Made by a program: the position numbers and the translations under genes. A DNA stretch of 64,000 nucleotides from Hyposmocoma kahamanoa. Lineage: Eukaryota > Arthropoda > Insecta > Lepidoptera > Cosmopterigidae. The stretch covers positions 902,647 through 966,646 of the forward strand of contig NW_020654422.1 of the NCBI RefSeq assembly GCF_003589595.1, read 5' to 3'. This document shows positions 41,085 to 50,929 of the stretch, piece by piece (within the stretch, counting starts at the first letter, position 1; each line of letters begins with the position of its first letter). Under the pieces are notes generated by a model. It searched no databases. It was not told the origin of the DNA and saw nothing but the letters and a program-made list of their open reading frames with translations.

Positions 41085-41345
41085 ATTAAGCTTCCCGACA
41101 AGGAGTTATAATTGGGCAAAGAAAATGGCGATGGACGGTCACATCGCCGCAGAACCGATGAACGGTGGAGCAGAAGAGTAAAGACCGAGGACTGGTACCA
41201 GAAGCATCGGTCGCCAGAAGCCTAGATGGACGAACGATATAATCAAAGTAACCAGAATAACCAGGATGTAAATAACCCAAGACAGAAGAGAATGAGGAGA
41301 CCAACACTCAGCAGTGAGTGACTAAAGGCTGAAGAAGATAAGAAG
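41085..41345 (+). pseudogene. RTE-type LINE ORF2 3' end fragment
   Basis: The + strand contains pieces of the RTE C-terminus: KKMAMDGHIAAEPM (from GCAAAGAAAATGGCGATGG), then RPRTGTRSIGRQKPRWTDDI and QDREEWRRPTLSSE. It is broken by small indels. The pattern WxxHIARM..EWRPRTGxRxxGRPxxRWTDDI is characteristic of RTE/BovB-like elements. Confidence 0.65.
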
Positions 41346-41544
41346 AAGAAAAATTAACTATTCATGAAAAGGAATTTACAGATAAATCACGACATTATGA
41401 TTTTGAATCTTTTACAGAACATCTACAAAAAATAAAATAAAATAAAAATAATTCATTTCAGACAATGTAGTCCTTACAAGTTAGTAACTTAGTAACATGA
41501 CCTCTTATAACCTATGTTAGTATTAGGATTAGTACTCAATTACG

Positions 41545-41905
41545 TAATCTCAGTACAGAGTACTAGAAAAACCGACCTCAAAACTATGTGGAATTACACA
41601 CAATTACCAAAAGCGGATTTCTCCCCTATTTCGCCACTATACGGGAATTGACACAGGAGATAAAAGAAATCGGTTCTCACTACTCAAAGTATATTGAGAG
41701 ATTTTTTTCTCTTGAATTGAAGAATGATTGATTGGTGATTTTCTTCAAAATTAAATGGGACCACTATGGAGGTACCCTCTTTCCAATAAAAAAAGAATCA
41801 TAAAAATCGGTTCACAAATACTGGAGTTATCGCATAACATACATACAAAAAAAACCATACAGTCAAATTGGGAACCTCCTCTTTTTTTCAAGTCGGATAA
41901 AAAGT
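41545..41905 (+). repeat. Family C copy
   Basis: CTCAGTACAGAGTACTAGAAAAACCGACC..TTTTTTTCAAGTCGGATAAAAA. Central part about 120 bp shorter than the copy at 20180-20665. Confidence 0.75.
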
Positions 41906-41944
41906 AGTACCTATAATATTAATAGTTAGTTACAAATATAACAA

Positions 41945-42190
41945 ACAGGACGAACCCAGCCGCCCAGATGGTTCTCTGACTCACACGTAGAACATGCAAC
42001 TCAGTGAACCTCCGGAACATGGCTGCATCCATCCTGTTTGCTATCATCTTCAGGATCTCGTTGTTGCTACCCTTCACCCTTCGTATTAACGAAGTGGACA
42101 TTTTGCGCATGATGGCAAAGAAATCATCTATGCCACCACCCGCAAACATACCAGATGCGCTACAGAAACGGGGAAGCTTCAACAACGCCC
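41945..42190 (-). pseudogene. Decayed C-terminal fragment of a LINE 5-type ORF2
   Basis: The - strand frame reads LLKLPRFCSASGMFAGGGID, FFAIMRKMSTSLIRRVKGS and MFRRFTELHVL. LINE 5 has LLGLPRFCSASGMFAEAHTD, YGVIVRKRTASLMRRVRVS and LWKHWDSLHMG at the same place, so the two belong to one family or close relatives. Confidence 0.75.
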
Positions 42191-42257
42191 TGAAGATATT
42201 AATAAAAGATATGAATCTGTAATTTCCTGTTTGTTCATTCGTTATCGTATTGTACAA

Positions 42258-43075
42258 ACGATTATTAGTAATTAATTAAAACAATAAATAATGTGCAAAC
42301 AATTTATTATTGTCAAAACCTTTTTGTAATCATGACAAAGTGATTGACGATAAACGGTTGTTTAAAGGATATACTTACGTTTGCAAGTGACATAAATTAT
42401 ATTTGTCATGACGTTTCTACAAAAAATTTAACTCAGGTGGAGTTTCAGATATTTAGAGCTCTGGGAAGAACAGATAATGTCATATAAGAATTTTGAAGTA
42501 CTAAACTTGCCTTTATTTACCAGCGTTTCGTGCTTTAATTGTTGTGATTGAGAAATAAATAAAATATCATTCATTCATTCATTCATTTTAACAATCATTA
42601 CGCTAAATTCAATACAAAAGATGGGGTAAGAGGAAATGTCTTCGTATCAGACCAGTCTGACTATCATTCTGGCCAACAAAAAACATTGAGGTAATATATA
42701 CCTCGTGTTCTCAAAATTTCACAACTGTCAAATTTGTTTTTTCCGCCTTTTGAATTTGGAGCGTCGCCGTAGTGACATCTCTTTAAAATAGTTTAAACTA
42801 ATAAACTTAGGTTTTCGCTATTGTTAGACATAGGATTTGGCAAACAAACCAACGTTTCGAATAATAATTCGAATGAATTAAGTATATACGCGATTTAGAT
42901 TCGAAACATATTTTCATTTCCTAATTTGTTTGTCTGTTTTATCGACTGCGAGACTACAGCGCTAAAATCTTTAGATTATGAGTTAAGGCATCAAGTTACT
43001 CTCTTACCTCGGTGTTCCTCTTACCCCACCTGACCCTAATACAAACAAGTTTAAGGAAAAATTTTAATTATTTAT
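42258..43075. other. AT-rich intergenic stretch with (ATTC)n
   Basis: Contains (ATTC)n at 42569-42587 and a partial family D copy near 42805-42930 (TTTTCGCTATTGTTAGACATAGGA..CAAACAAACCAACGTTTCG). No gene. Confidence 0.5.
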
Positions 43076-43350
43076 TTCTTATAATTATTAATACAAAGAT
43101 CGAACACCTAATAAAAATTCCTTCGATCCGGTCGTATTCGAATCAACGTCTTCTAGCGGACCGTGACAGGCGCTATGCCAGCCACGGAACGAACCAGCGG
43201 ACCTCACGAATTTCTCTATGTGCTTGTTTTGTCGGATCAGTGTATTTGGTTTTCAACGACTTTTTAGCCGTAACGCCATCTATGACAATCTATGAAAGTA
43301 TTTCGTCACTCAGTTAGATACCTTTACAGCTACCAGCCCCGGGTCGAGAA
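43076..43350 (-). mobile_element. T2 SINE, antisense, long copy
   Basis: On the - strand: GTTCCGTGGCTGGCATAGCGCCTGTCACGG head, TTGATTCGAATACGACCGG B-box region (decayed), GAAGGAATTTTTATTAGGTGTTCGATCTTTG tail, and upstream CATAGATGGCGTTACGGCTAAAAAGTCGTTG. Confidence 0.7.
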
Positions 43351-43367
43351 GTTGCTGTTTGCTGTAT

Positions 43368-43502
43368 TTAAATTTTTATTGAATCGATATTAAATTTTTT
43401 TGTGAAATTACTCCACTAGTTTGTTATAATTATTAATACAAAGATCGAACAAGTAGAAAAAATTCCTTCGATCCGGCCGGATTCGAACCGACGTCTTCTA
43501 GC
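43368..43502 (-). mobile_element. T2 SINE 3' part, antisense
   Basis: On the - strand AAGACGTCGGTTCGAATCCGGCCGGATCGAAGGAATTTTTTC followed by the shared tail up to AATTTAATATCGATTCAATAAAAATTT. It lies next to, and in the same direction as, the longer copy at 43076. Confidence 0.7.
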
Positions 43503-44384
43503 ATTATTTATTTCACGTATAAAAAAACGATGTCAGCTTTGATGGTATGTCAATGTGTCAGCTTATTAATTTATAAACTTTGAGTATAATATACCCAGAC
43601 AGCACACTATAGATGACAAAATATACAAGGGAAGAATATATTTTAACGGAAGAATTCTTAAAGCCTAAACCGAAGTTTAGCAGGTAGCAGATGTTTCATA
43701 GCATATAACTTATTGGCACGTGTTGCCGAAAGTACACTGTTTTTTTTATGATATCAAGTTAAGCGACGAACACGTTGTGCGCTTTGTAGTAAGTTGCCCC
43801 TACGGGTGAGGCCAGACGAACGTAATTTTGTGAGTTGTGAGTTGAGTAATATGCGCAGCATTGGTTTCATAAAAATCCGGTTTACGCCACATGACGACGC
43901 AAAATGAGTTGTCGGCTGACACACGCGCGTAATTATTAAGACTGAATTTCGGTCGCATCCTGTGACGTGCTGGTATGGGTGGAGGAAGGGGCGAGGGAAG
44001 TGGTCGCTTTGGTATTGGATGCGCGTGAGTAGACAGGTTTCTTGCTCCTTTACACTATAAATGACTCAAATACCCTGTATAAACGAATTGAATGATTTAA
44101 GGAATTTATTAGGACATTTAAGTAACATTTTTAAACAACATGACTTAAGCCAAACCTATGACATATGTATAAAAGAATGGAAACAATGATAAAATATTTA
44201 TCAATAAGTTGAAATGTATTCACATGACAAGACGTTTTTGTACTTTAATTATGAAAATTACATTTTAGACACGTTTAATCTTCCTATAAATAAAGTTTAT
44301 TATAATGAAAATTATTTTTAGTCATTACAATTTGATAATTCACGTATATATTTAATATTTATCGCACACACGCGTGCTGGCCTC
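43503..44384. other. Intergenic stretch
   Basis: A short family A tail piece lies near 43742-43795 (TTTTTTTTATGATATCAAGTTAAGCGACGAACACG). Otherwise nothing recognisable. Confidence 0.5.
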
Positions 44385-44573
44385 CGTAGTCGCAGTTTTA
44401 CAATTAGCCGTATCCCATCGAGAACTAAAAGGTTTGGTGGTACCATTCTCTGTCGCACAGTTGAGAAATGGAACTCCCTTCCAAAGCACGCATTGACTCC
44501 GTCTTACGATATGGGGTCGTTCGAACGAGGCGTGAAGAGGGATCTTGTAGGTATTGAGGGTGGAGGTGGCTAG
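44385..44573 (+). pseudogene. LINE ORF2 C-terminal fragment, LINE 1 group
   Basis: Sixty-two open codons ending at TAG 44571: RIPSRTKRFGGTILCRTVEK, WNSLPKHALTPSYDMGSFER, GVKRDLVG. LINE 1 has SIPSRTKKFGNSFLCRTIKL, WNQLPAHVFPPLYNIGSFKR at its own C-terminus. A 5'-truncated copy. Confidence 0.8.
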
Positions 44574-44749
44574 GGCTGTGATTGTATAAACACAGCACTA
44601 GCTTCCTTTACGTTTGTATTCCATTTTCCATTTTACATCAGGTGGAATGGAGTCACCTGCCTGTCATGTATAAGAAAATAGATATTGCTTAAAACAAATA
44701 TCGTTATAATATGATATATGTAAACGAAGAAATTATAAATTTAGTGACA

Positions 44750-45040
44750 GTGGAGCTCCTTGTGAAAGAGTTCGTCCAGTGAAGTTCTGCCACCTTACCT
44801 ATTTCTGCCGCCAAGCAATAATGTGAACATGACTGCGTTCCGGTTTTGAAAGATAAGGTTGCCAGTGAAATTATAGGCACATGGGTCTTATCAACTTACG
44901 TCTCAGGGTGTCGGGTGCAGTGATAGTGCCCCTCAGATTTATGTGATTTAAAGCTCTGAGTGGCACTGCAACTTTTACTGGACAGGCGTGTCGCTTATCA
45001 CCAGGAGTACGACTTGTTCGTCCGTCTGGACTTAGTATTA
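44750..45040 (+). repeat. Family A copy, full length, 3' of K2
   Basis: From GTGGAGCTCCTTGTGAAAGAG to TTGTTCGTCCGTCTGGACTTAGTATTAAAAAAA. It ends ~50 bp before the K2 poly(A) signal region. Confidence 0.8.
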
Positions 45041-45090
45041 AAAAAATATAAAAAAATAATAAAACAATTAAAAAAATTTTAGAAAACAAT

Positions 45091-45096
45091 TTTATT
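45091..45096 (-). terminator. Polyadenylation signal of K2
   Basis: AATAAA on the - strand within TTTTGATAATAAAATTGTTTTC, 106 nt after the stop codon. K1 has the same context at the same distance. Confidence 0.75.
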
Positions 45097-45201
45097 ATCA
45101 AAATATGTATTTCCAAGATCGTGGCGTTTATACAGATACAACTTTTTGGTAGGGACACTATCTGGCAGTAGACTTATACTGAGACTTGTTAAGAAGTATC
45201 T

Positions 45202-45426
45202 TTATACCTCAGCAGGTGCTCCGCATCGTCCATCGTATAAATATTCACAATCACCTAAGCTGAAAAGTTATAAAAGTTATTGTTAGTGGAGTATTGTTGT
45301 TGCTTGGAATGCCTGTATCAATGCGTCTTTCCGAAGTATTAAAGACTTGGCGGCGATTCCTAACCGCGAAACAGTTTTTAAAGGTGTCCGTTCCGTATCC
45401 GCCGATAAATCATCATATCTTATTAT

Positions 45427-45481
<55 letters not shown>

Positions 45482-45491
45482 NNNNNNNNNN

Positions 45492-45559
<68 letters not shown>

Positions 45560-45599
45560 CGCGCGGGCGTGATTGTGAGCGTGTATGTGTGTGTTTGTT

Positions 45600-45637
<38 letters not shown>

Positions 45638-47659
45638 AGTGTGTGTGTGCGTGTGATTAGATAATCATCTTACATGGAAGCCACGTATACAAAAAATTGA
45701 ATATAGACTGCTATCTCTGGCGGGCGCATTGTGTGGAAATGTGAAATGCTTCCCTAAACAAGTACGCTATTTTATCTACAATTCTCTTATAAAACCTCAC
45801 GGTGTTTATCTGATTTAAATCTGGGGAACTGCTAGTAAAAATACAAGTTAATTAAAATACTATTCGGGTACAATTTTTGCACACCTACGGATAAAATATA
45901 TAAAGAAACAAGATGAATGTATATAAAACAATCTTATATGTACTCGACTCGACTTGCATGCTAATAAGGAGAATCCTAAATAATAATACAAATACTGTCA
46001 TTAGTTTTAAACAGAAATCTCAACCGCAGAGAATTAAACTACGTAGTATATAACGTATGTGTAATAACTTAGTTCTCAGACCACCTATGAATATAAAGAT
46101 GCTAAACTGTACAATACATTGCCAAAGAACATTAAGAATGCAAAAACGACGACTGGATTTTAAAAAAATTCTAAAGTCATTCTTTCAAAACTATCAATAT
46201 GTCAGGTTAAATATTCTTCTGTTGTTTTTAAACCATCTTTCCTAACGGCCCCCGTGGCCGAACGGTTACCATGCCGGACTGCCACGCAGAAGTCCCAAGT
46301 TCGATTCCCGGGCCAGGAGAAATATTTGTATGGCCTACATTTATTTCTCTCGTGAGTTTGAGTGTAATTTATGGTTGTCTATGTGTGTGTCCATGGTTCC
46401 CGCGGCACAGGGTTTCCTTAGTGCGGGGCTGTGTTGAGTGTGTGCGTTATTATTATTATTATGAATTAGGTTGCCTTTGAGATACGCCGCTATTTCGGAA
46501 ATCCATGAAATTATATCTACATTGGCGCTACGACTAAAAAGTCGTTGAAAAAACCAAATACAAAGAAACGACGCAAGCACATAGAAAAATTCGTAAGGTC
46601 CGTTGATTCGTTCCGTGGCTTAGTTGGTATAGCGTCTGGCACGGTATGCTAGAAAACGTCGGTTCGAATCCGGCCGGATCGAAGGAATTGTTTCTGAGTG
46701 TTCGATCTTTGTATTAATAATTATTACAAACTAGTGGAGTAATTCCACAAAAATTAATTGAATATCAATTCAATAAAAATTTAAAAGTTTAAAAACGGTT
46801 AAAGTAAAGTGAAACCGCGAAACTGGATTCAGCCCTAGGCGGCTTTTAGCAGCTATGCAATCGCGATGCAAACGCGACGCAGTAGCGATGCAGTCGCTAA
46901 TGGTCTACGTTTACACACACATAGCACACACAAGCAGCGATGCAAGCGACTGCATACAAACGCGCGATTTTATCGCTACACTTGGGATTTAGAGGCGAAA
47001 GCATCGATGCAATCACGCGTTCGTATCGACGTAGTCGCGCGTTTCACGAACGCGCGTTTGCATCGCTGCTAAAAGTCACCGTGTGTAACCATTCTTAGAG
47101 ATATAAAGTTTTCTTCAAATTTAAATGGGACCAAGACTGAGATACTCTCTTTTCAACAAGTCGGTTCACAAATGCCGGCCGGAGTAATCGCGTAACATAC
47201 ACACAAAAAATATAGTCGGATTTAGAACCTCCTTTCTTCAAGTCGGTTAAAACCTGAAACAGTCAGAATTTTACTGCCTCTGTGGCCAAACGGTTAGCTA
47301 CTCTGCTACGCAGAGGTCCCGGGTTCGATTCCTGAGCAGGGAGAAATATTTGTATGCCCTACATTTTTTTATATGAATTACAAAAATTTCGAACTACTTT
47401 GCAGTTTCATAATAAGGTGTAACTGATAATAATATCACAATACTTACTAGCATCTATTGCTAACAGTACATTCAACTCCATTGCTCCTACCGCAGACAGG
47501 TTTGTAAACATCCGGGCAGGCTTGTCCATTCCTCAAACATGTGCATAATTGTTGCGATGTACTGTCCTTAACAAACAGTGCAACGAGTAACATAGCAAGG
47601 AAAGCTGAAAGTTTAAACGGTGAATTATTAATTTGAGAAACATTTCCAAATAATTTCAT
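45202..47659 (-). CDS. K2: Kazal-like serine-protease inhibitor, three exons
   Basis: Exons (- strand) 47659-47647, 47604-47448 and 45259-45202 join to 228 nt, 75 residues; stop TAA at 45202-45204. The exon 2 donor is TA|GTAAGT and the exon 3 acceptor CTTTTCAG|C. Exon 1 would be 13 nt (MKLF plus one base) with a 42-nt intron 1, but its donor reads GGAAATG where GTAAAT is expected. The 42 nt are in frame and free of stops, so intron retention would give an 89-residue product. Exon 2 encodes the hydrophobic [12 protein letters not shown] and then [20 protein letters not shown]. Reactive loop [10 protein letters not shown] aligns P1 with Asp. Eight cysteines are spaced exactly as in K1. The tail [15 protein letters not shown] is nearly the same as K1 [15 protein letters not shown]. 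Predicted secreted. Intron 2 (2.2 kb) is filled with repeats. Confidence 0.8.
45429..45660 (+). repeat. (GT)n microsatellite with assembly gap, inside K2 intron 2
   Basis: Long GT tract from ~45429 to ~45550, then GC alternation, then further GT with interruptions to ~45655. Ten Ns at 45482-45491 mark an unresolved length. The Cys-Val ORFs here are artefacts of the repeat. Confidence 0.95.
45665..46240 (+). pseudogene. Decayed LINE ORF2 C-terminal region in K2 intron 2
   Basis: [17 protein letters not shown] then IWGTASKNT (45765-45845), and further down LPKNIKNAK and [15 protein letters not shown] (46118-46200), in order. These are the post-RT and C-terminal motifs of jockey/CR1-like LINEs, separated by several stops and frameshifts. 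Confidence 0.65.
46243..46465 (+). mobile_element. T1 SINE, full length
   Basis: CCCCGTGGCCGAACGGTTACC (A box), AAGTTCGATTCCCGGGCC (B box), GAGAAATATTTGTATGGCC, GTGCGGGGCTGTGTTGAGTGTGTGCG, then an ATT-repeat tail at 46446-46461. Confidence 0.85.
46475..46795 (+). mobile_element. T2 SINE, most complete copy
   Basis: GTTCCGTGGCTTAGTTGGTATAGCGTC carries a good A box and CGTCGGTTCGAATCCGGCC a canonical B box (46665 area). Upstream CTACGACTAAAAAGTCGTTG and downstream TTCGATCTTTGTATTAATAATTATTACAAACTAGTGGAGTAATTCC are shared by other copies. It starts ~10 bp after the T1 copy. Confidence 0.8.
46838..47080. mobile_element. MITE of the TTTTAGCAGC family, complete
   Basis: GGCGGCTTTTAGCAGCTATGC at the left is mirrored by GCATCGCTGCTAAAAGTCACC at the right (three mismatches). 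The interior is rich in GCGATGCAAACGCG-like motifs, several of them inverted. A half copy lies at 20020-20118. Confidence 0.7.
47105..47255 (+). repeat. Family C copy (3' part)
   Basis: TTCTTCAAATTTAAATGGGACC..GGTTCACAAATGCC..ATCGCGTAACATACAC..TTCTTCAAGTCGGTTAAAA. Confidence 0.75.
47273..47370 (+). mobile_element. T1 SINE, 3'-truncated
   Basis: ACTGCCTCTGTGGCCAAACGGTTAGC (A box), CGGGTTCGATTCCTGAG (B box), GAGAAATATTTGTATGCCC then T-rich sequence. It lies only ~70 bp from the K2 exon 2 donor. Confidence 0.8.
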
Positions 47660-47719
47660 ACTCTTTTGTTTCAAAATTATATGATAGCTAACGTCATTAC
47701 AGCTACCAGGCTTTTTTTT

Positions 47720-47880
47720 ATAATGTCAAGTGTCGGGACGAGCAAGTCGTGTACCTGGTGGTAAGCTTCACGTCTGTCCATAACAGTTGCAGTGCCGCTC
47801 AGAGCTTTAAAGCCATAAACATCTGAGAGGCATTGCCACTGCGCCCGTTACTCTGAGACATAACGTCGGTGATAGTACAA
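47720..47880 (-). repeat. Family A copy, 3' half, next to the K2 promoter
   Basis: AATGTCAAGTGTCGGGACGAGCAAGTCGTG..ACTGCGCCCGTTACTCTGAGACATAACG. Its 5' half is at 48165-48300, split by ~285 bp; the mirrored pair is at 57065-57195 and 57485-57625, so the split predates the inverted duplication. Confidence 0.75.
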
Positions 47881-48164
47881 ATCCGCGTATGTAGTATTGG
47901 TAAAGGGCGCGTATCTACATCAAACCAAATTTCACAAGAGAGAATTTTAACGTTATTACTTTGTTATTTCAATGGCTACGACTTTTATTCCTGCACAGTA
48001 AGCATTAATTGATATTAATAGATTCATGTAAATCACGCTAATTTGGTTGCCACGACATTTACGCGGAATTGATTTGACGACTAAATTATCTAAATGGAGA
48101 CACATAATAAAATGCTAGTTACGCGTAATTGCACTAACATATATTGCATAAATAAGTTGAAAAG

Positions 48165-48300
48165 TCCCTTAAGTCTGTAAGTTCACCAGCACCCTTACCG
48201 TTCAAAATCGGAAAGCAATAATGCTCATATTACTGCTTGGTGGCAGAAATGGGTAAGGTAGTACTACCGTGGACGAACTCGTTCACAAAGTGCTCTACTA
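48165..48300 (-). repeat. Family A copy, 5' half of the split copy
   Basis: AAAGTCCCTTAAGTCTGTAAGTTCACCAGCACC..GACGAACTCGTTCACAAAGTGCTCTACTACTACG. Confidence 0.75.
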
Positions 48301-48379
48301 CTACGCTTGATTGCATATAATATATGAACCATTATTGTGTTTTCGTTTTTGTCCAATTAACGGTTTAAAAATATAGCCG

Positions 48380-48625
48380 TAGAGCACTTTGTGAAAGAGT
48401 TCGTCCAGGAAAGTACTGCCACTTTATCCATTTCTGTCGCCAAGCAATGTGAGCATTACTGCGTTCTGGGTTTAAGGGTAAGGGTGCTACCGAAAATACA
48501 GGCATATGGGACTTTTCAAATTATGACTCAGTGTTCAAGGCTTTGCAATTAAATCTGAGTGGCACTGCATCTAATATTGATAGGCGCGTCGTTTAACACC
48601 ATACCATAACTTGCTCGTTACATCG
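48380..48625 (+). repeat. Family A copy, full length
   Basis: GTAGAGCACTTTGTGAAAGAGTTCG..ACTTGCTCGTTACATCGTATCACAAAAAA; mirrored at 56700-56990. Confidence 0.75.
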
Positions 48626-49931
48626 TATCACAAAAAAGAGGAACTCACTAATAATAAATTTCATGTTGAGAACAAATTCACCAGCAGCGACAAACAAATG
48701 AACATCGGCAAACCTAACACAACTGTTTTGTAGTGATGTAGTTAGTGAGGTCAATGTACAGTTGATTATTATATTGTTCGGAAATTCGTTGCTAGTACAG
48801 CGTGTTTATTCATTTGAAAAATATTTCGTCCCATTACTTCAATTCAATTTACCGAATGTGTAATGAATTTTTATTATCGAAGAAGCTATGAAGTTTTAAT
48901 TTTTAATGTTGTTTCGAACAGCCCAAAGTTTCTATCTTTTAGTTAAAGGGAAGAGAATTTCGTCGAGTTAACGCCAAGGGAGATCGTATCCACACCTTCG
49001 GATAGCTATACGGTGCGGAAAAAGTTGCCAGCCTACTTGACACAATCTGTTATTGTTCTCAAGAAAAAAATGCAATGGAACGACCTTAAGCCTCCATTAC
49101 TCAGTCAGCCAGCGACACAGGATTTCCCTAGCGCGGGAATATAAGTGTGTGCGTTAAAAAAAACTTTGCCACAGTCTCACGGAAGATTTTGCAAACTTTC
49201 TTTGACATGTGGGTTGTTTCACATATACCGGGTGTAACAAAAAGGTGTGGTCATTTTAAAGGACCCAAATGTACACTTGATTTAGACCCTGTGTGCAAAA
49301 TATCAAATAAAAATAAGTGACTTTTAATGTTGATATAAGTTTAATTATGTTTGTATAAATAGTGATTGTGTCCGAAATGTCCGAAACAACCACTGCGTCA
49401 CAACTCTATTGCTAGTTACGTTACTATGACTTCACAAATTCATTCATGAAACCTGGGCGGCCGCAAGCGGGGCGAAAGAACAGCTGACTACAATTGAAAT
49501 GCCATTGTAAAAACATGATTTGAATATGTTGATAATACTATAATATTAAGTAACAAAATCTTTAAATACCTAGAAAAATCGAATTATTTCTAACAATTAT
49601 ATTTTATGCCATACCTAGGTACGCGTATGTACGTACTTATTTACATACAATTTAAAGAATAGTTATTTACTTATTAAGCCCGTAGTTACGCACGCCTTCA
49701 TCGTATACACATTCTACATAATTTAGTATTAATACATTTATTTACGACAATTTGACTATAGTGGATACTTTTTTAATTGGTACTTACCTACTGTTCAATT
49801 CATACACGTTTTAATGAATTTCCTATGAATTGTAATTCACTGTTGTACAATATACGAAATATTGACTTGTTTACGATAATTTTGAATAATAAGTACAATC
49901 ACTGCATGCACTGCTGGCACATTTCACACAT

Positions 49932-50929
49932 TTACAGGTAAGGTTCAAAACGCCGGCCTCCATGCAATATGCATATTTCCGTGCGTCGGTACAGAGACTG
50001 CTCTACTCTTTGAAGCATCTGCCGAGTGATTTGACTAAACGCCACTTCGATCCGCTGCCTCATTTCTTCTGCGCTTTCACAGGACTCCGCATAAACAATA
50101 TTTTTTATATGACATAAAAAAAATCGAGCGGTGTCAAGTCTGGGGACCGCGCTGGCCAGGGTACAGGACCTCCCCGCCCAAATCACTGCGAGAAACGGTC
50201 GGTCACTGGCAGGGCCATCAGAACGTCATCCAAGTCTTCTGTTAGGAATCTTAAATAATTGGCCCCATTCAGACTTGCCGGCAAAAACACTGGACCGATG
50301 ACGGCACAACCTATTAGACCAGCCCACACGTTAATCCGCCACTGGTGTTGAAAATTTGATTCCCTTGATACGCGGGGATTCAAATGAGTCCAAAAATGTT
50401 CATTATGCATATTGATAATGCCCGCACGCGTAAATGACGCCTTGTCTGTCCACAGTACCGACGAAGCGAAGTCGGGAGACCTCCCAACCTGGTCACGGTA
50501 CCAGCGGCAAAATGCCAAACGTGGATCATAGTACGCTTGTAACAGCTCCTGCGTTCTTTGAAAATGGTATGGGTGCTGGCCATCATCCCGTAGTACACGC
50601 CACATACTCATATGGTTCACACAACCAAAGGCTGCCGCAGCACGATGAGTGTTTGTCTTTGGATTGCCGAGAAAGTGTTCCAAAACATCTGCCTCGAATT
50701 CTGGGTCGCGTGAACTCGGCCGGCCTTCAGAACTGGAACCACGGAACGTTCCACTATTATGAAGTCTCATAACCATCTTCCTGAAGCATTCCAGAGTAGG
50801 AAATGGTCGACGTCGATTTTCTGGGACGCCATCAATAAACTTTGCCCAATAAATTTGGCGAGCCTGGCGCAAGCTCCCATCGGCTCCGCCTACGCACAAC
50901 ATCATCTCATAGTAATCACAGAAGCGCAA
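49932..50929 (-). pseudogene. Mariner-like DDE transposase with N-terminal HTH, inactivated
   Basis: Frame 1 (50929-50183) begins with a helix-turn-helix-type region (RQARQIYWAKFIDGVP, FRKMVMRLHNSGTF; DUF4817-like), followed by NTHRAAAAFGCVNHMSMWRV. The catalytic core starts SSVLWTDKASFT, where the usual TDEA is TDKA but the first Asp is kept, then HFWTHLNPRV, INVWAGLIGCAVIGPVFLPA and LNGANYLRFL. The segment that should carry the second Asp (family pattern FQHDGAPAH) is missing: ALPVTDRFSQ runs directly into a stop and FGRGGP. PARSPDLTPLDFF follows, then a frameshift in an A8 run near 50112 switches to frame 2 (HIKNIVYAESCESAEEMRQR to the end at 49932). Deletion, stop and frameshift make it non-functional. 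Confidence 0.85.

Noticed and set aside
45294..45664. Three overlapping + strand ORFs made of Cys-Val repeats
   Set aside because: They are translations of the (GT)n microsatellite across an N gap.
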